Position numbers and translations under genes: made by a program
NCBI GenBank assembly: GCA_010027295.1
Contig: RGVM01000127.1
Span: forward strand, 1 to 7,140
Reading direction: 5' to 3'
From: Chitinophagia bacterium
GTDB taxonomy: Bacteria; Bacteroidota; Bacteroidia; Chitinophagales; Chitinophagaceae
DNA length: 7,140 nt
Notes under the pieces: model-generated
Databases searched by the model: none
What the model saw: the letters and a program-made list of their open reading frames with translations, nothing else
Told to the model about the DNA's origin: nothing
Shown here: positions 5,753-7,140 of the stretch, piece after piece
Position numbering within the stretch: the first letter of the stretch is position 1
Layout of the letters: every line of letters starts with the position of its first letter

Positions 5753-5783
5753 CGAAGTTAGACCCCATGTAAGATTCACTCAA
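5753..5783 (-). promoter_or_regulatory. Bacteroidota-type promoter for the XRE gene
   Basis: On the - strand TTG (5783-5781) is followed after 20 bp by TAACTTCG (5760-5753), one base from the -7 consensus TAnnTTTG. Transcription would start around 5745-5748, at or just before the ATG at 5743, giving a nearly leaderless mRNA. The spacing agrees with the promoter proposed at 2756-2787. Confidence 0.55.
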
Positions 5784-5799
5784 GAGCATGCATGCTCTT
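5782..5799. promoter_or_regulatory. Perfect 18-bp palindrome, probable XRE operator
   Basis: AAGAGCATGCATGCTCTT reads the same on both strands. It overlaps the -33 TTG of the XRE promoter by two bases, and its near edge is 39 bp upstream of the start codon. XRE regulators bind such dyads as dimers and often repress themselves. It lacks a T-tract of terminator length on either strand (only four T on the + side), so I favour an operator over a terminator of the gene at 5862-6653. Confidence 0.6.
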
Positions 5800-5830
5800 T
5801 TCGGCGTGGAAAAAACGTATTAAACCGGGG

Positions 5831-5854
5831 AAAAACACCGAGGCCGGGCCGTGT
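5831..5854 (-). terminator. Weak terminator candidate after the membrane-protein gene
   Basis: On the - strand ACAC (5854-5851) pairs with GTGT (5838-5835), a GG/CC pair can form inside with a bulge, and the hairpin runs into TTTTT (5835-5831). It begins 8 bases after the stop codon of the 263-aa gene. The stem is short and imperfect, so this is only a candidate. Confidence 0.35.
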
Positions 5855-5861
5855 ATTATAC

Positions 5862-6653
5862 CTATGTGGCATTGGGTCTTCCGATGCCGGAGCTCCGGAG
5901 TGCCGCGGTGAAGTCGGCCATGAACGATGCGAGTTTCCGGGCTTCCTCTTCGGAGCCCATACTGGTCATGCAGCCGGCGGTGACGCCCTTGTCGTGCACA
6001 AGGATGCCGAGGAGGTCCACCTCTTCCTCGTGGTCGAAGCCCTGGGTCTGCTCCTTCCATGCGCGGATGCGGTCCTTGACCGGACCATTCAGGAAGCGCC
6101 TGGTAGCGGCGGGTGTGTTGGAGCGGATAAAATAGCTGGGGATGCCGTCAACGGCGACCGTCTCGCTGCCGTCGAGGTTGACGAGTTCGGCGAATCCGTC
6201 TCCGAAATAGGCGGAGACGTAAACGTCAACAGCCATCTCGCCCAGCTTGCGGGCGATCCTGCCGAAGAAGCCCTGGCCGCCCTCGGGACGGACATCGACG
6301 GGCTTGGGGTGCGCCTGCATGAGGATGTACTGCCCTTGGGGGAGACCCACATTGCGGCATTCCCAACGGGTCAAGCGGCCGGCCACGCTGCGAGTTCCAT
6401 CGTCTTGCTCGGTGACGGTCACGGAGGAGGTGAGCGTCCAGGAAATACCGTCCTGTGAGCCCTCGAGGGTGGTGATGCTGGACTGCGACGGCGTTTCGTA
6501 TGGGTCAGCGGCAGCTGTGGGTGCGGGCATGCCCTGATCCCCCTCGGTCCGCTTTCGACGAAACCTGTTGAGCAGGTATGGAACGAGCAGGAGCAGGAGC
6601 ACGAAGGCAGGCAGGGCGTAGTCGGGGAGTATGTCTTGAAGTGGGAATCGCAT
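5862..6653 (-). CDS. Hypothetical single-pass membrane protein
   Basis: I do not recognise this 263-aa protein. Residues 13-28 (ALPAFVLLLLLVPYLL) form one N-terminal membrane segment, followed by RFRRKR, so the following part probably faces the cytoplasm by the positive-inside rule. A Pro/Ala/Ser-rich linker covers about 39-60. The rest is one soluble domain. Strands WTLTSSVTVTEQ and VAGRLTRWECR come first, then GQYILMQAHPKP (107-118), a basic helix (GFFGRIARKLGEM, 128-140), strands to about 175, and helices at 182-202 and 233-255. I choose the start at 6653 because the membrane segment follows at once; a longer frame to 6860 would add 69 Arg/Cys/His-rich residues and overlap the upstream gene. 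It lies 97 bp downstream of the macroglobulin-like gene on the same strand, so the two may be co-transcribed. An envelope role is likely only from location and context. Confidence 0.8.
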   Translation of the reverse strand: MRFPLQDILPDYALPAFVLLLLLVPYLLNRFRRKRTEGDQGMPAPTAAADPYETPSQSSITTLEGSQDGISWTLTSSVTVTEQDDGTRSVAGRLTRWECRNVGLPQGQYILMQAHPKPVDVRPEGGQGFFGRIARKLGEMAVDVYVSAYFGDGFAELVNLDGSETVAVDGIPSYFIRSNTPAATRRFLNGPVKDRIRAWKEQTQGFDHEEEVDLLGILVHDKGVTAGCMTSMGSEEEARKLASFMADFTAALRSSGIGRPNAT

Positions 6654-6750
6654 GGGGTTCCGGTTTGGGTGCGTCGGTGAATGAAAATAAATAGAAATCC
6701 ATTTGCATGTCCCGGTTAACTCCCAGGTATGTCGGGATACTGCTGCGCCC

Positions 6751-7140
6751 TCATTCACCCCTTTCCGAGACCCGCAGCAGCGGACTCTCCGAATGCCCGC
6801 GGAACGAGGGTGCGTACATGCACTCCACCGTGGCGATACCTGACGGGAATCGGCCTGCATGGCTGACGAAGACGACGTACTCGAAGACGTGCGTGCCTTT
6901 GGGGAGGACGGGCAGGAAGAAGTTCGTGGACGCGTCGCGGGTGGACCCGTAGTAGCCCAGCGAGCCTTGCCAGCGGTATTCGCTGAGGACGTCGGCGGGC
7001 TCGGTGCCGGAGGCGCGCATGTCCTTGAGGTGGACGTATTCCATGTCGCGGTCGGAGCGCACCAGCAGCCGCACCACGAGCCTGTCGCCCACGCGCAGTT
7101 CCGTCTCCTCGGTGACCGGCTCGAGCAGGGGACCTTTTTC
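6751..7140 (-). CDS. C-terminal end of a probable alpha-2-macroglobulin family protein (5' end outside window)
   Basis: The last 129 residues and the stop codon (6751-6753) are in the window; the frame stays open to the right edge. The sequence matches my memory of the final domain of bacterial alpha-2-macroglobulins: YVHLKDMRASGTEP, then WQGSLGYYGSTRDASTNFF, PKGTHVFEYVVFVSHAGRF, SGIATVECMYAPSFRGHS and a closing LLRV. These proteins are large (often 1,500-2,000 aa), exported, and thought to trap proteases or guard the periplasm. The thioester region (usually CxEQ) would lie upstream and cannot be seen, and many Bacteroidota members lack it. The assignment rests on the conserved order of yY.s..Da...fF and the mYaPefr.hs-type tail. 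A hairpin-forming TCCCG/CGGGA pair lies in the downstream spacer (6711-6738) but has no T-run, so I do not call a terminator. The membrane-protein gene follows 97 bp later. Confidence 0.75.
   Translation of the reverse strand, partial: EKGPLLEPVTEETELRVGDRLVVRLLVRSDRDMEYVHLKDMRASGTEPADVLSEYRWQGSLGYYGSTRDASTNFFLPVLPKGTHVFEYVVFVSHAGRFPSGIATVECMYAPSFRGHSESPLLRVSERGE

Noticed and set aside
5510..5799. Toxin-antitoxin pair around the XRE gene
   Set aside because: No second small gene lies beside it on either strand; the nearest genes are a membrane protein of 263 aa and the non-coding array.
6654..6860. An upstream extension of the membrane-protein gene to 6860
   Set aside because: It would add 69 Arg/Cys/His-rich residues before a clear N-terminal membrane segment and overlap the macroglobulin-like gene by about 110 bp.

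Overview
The window most likely comes from a GC-rich member of the Bacteroidota (a Chitinophagales or Sphingobacteriales type is my guess). The signs are: a tRNA-Ala 3' end without an encoded CCA; two promoters of the Bacteroidota kind (TTG or TTTG near -33, a TAnnTTTG-like box near -7, 20 bp apart); A-rich starts rather than Shine-Dalgarno sites; and exported sugar-acid-type enzymes and an alpha-2-macroglobulin C-terminus of types I associate with that phylum. The species cannot be told from the sequence.

Bases 1-336 hold no convincing gene. They begin with a 3' fragment of tRNA-Ala(GGC) whose 5' half is missing. This is the footprint left at the far end of an integrative element inserted in a tRNA gene. 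A terminator follows, then short direct and inverted repeats that look like recombinase arm sites, then a second inverted-repeat cluster. Bases 337-2651 are a tight two-gene unit on the + strand: an RraA/HMG-aldolase-family protein with a Sec signal peptide, and 14 bp later an enolase-superfamily (mandelate racemase type) dehydratase with a Tat signal. Together they suggest periplasmic sugar-acid or related carboxylate breakdown.

Bases 2816-4806 are a second + strand unit with its own promoter and a 4-bp ATGA overlap. It encodes a 523-aa helical, glycine/hydrophobic-rich protein of unknown function and a 140-aa protein resembling the YbjN/type III secretion chaperone fold. The N-terminus of the large protein is disordered and carries a doubled LQxMADAS-like motif, which I associate with cargo-like proteins of extracellular contractile injection systems. 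A cargo/effector plus chaperone pair is the most interesting hypothesis in the window, but it is inference.

Bases 4813-5366 are non-coding: a tandem array with a 23-bp period built around GTGCCACGCGGA, interrupted by a longer module. A 107-bp stretch of that module recurs 261 bp downstream, and a third, diverged copy of its head closes the array. Bases 5367-5445 show nothing identifiable.

The rest is on the - strand. A small XRE regulator (5510-5743) has a strong terminator, a Bacteroidota-type promoter and a perfect 18-bp palindrome touching the -33 element, which suggests autorepression. Upstream of it lie a 263-aa single-pass membrane protein of unknown function (5862-6653) and the C-terminal end of a probable alpha-2-macroglobulin-family protein that runs off the right edge. 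These last two may be co-transcribed and act at the cell envelope.
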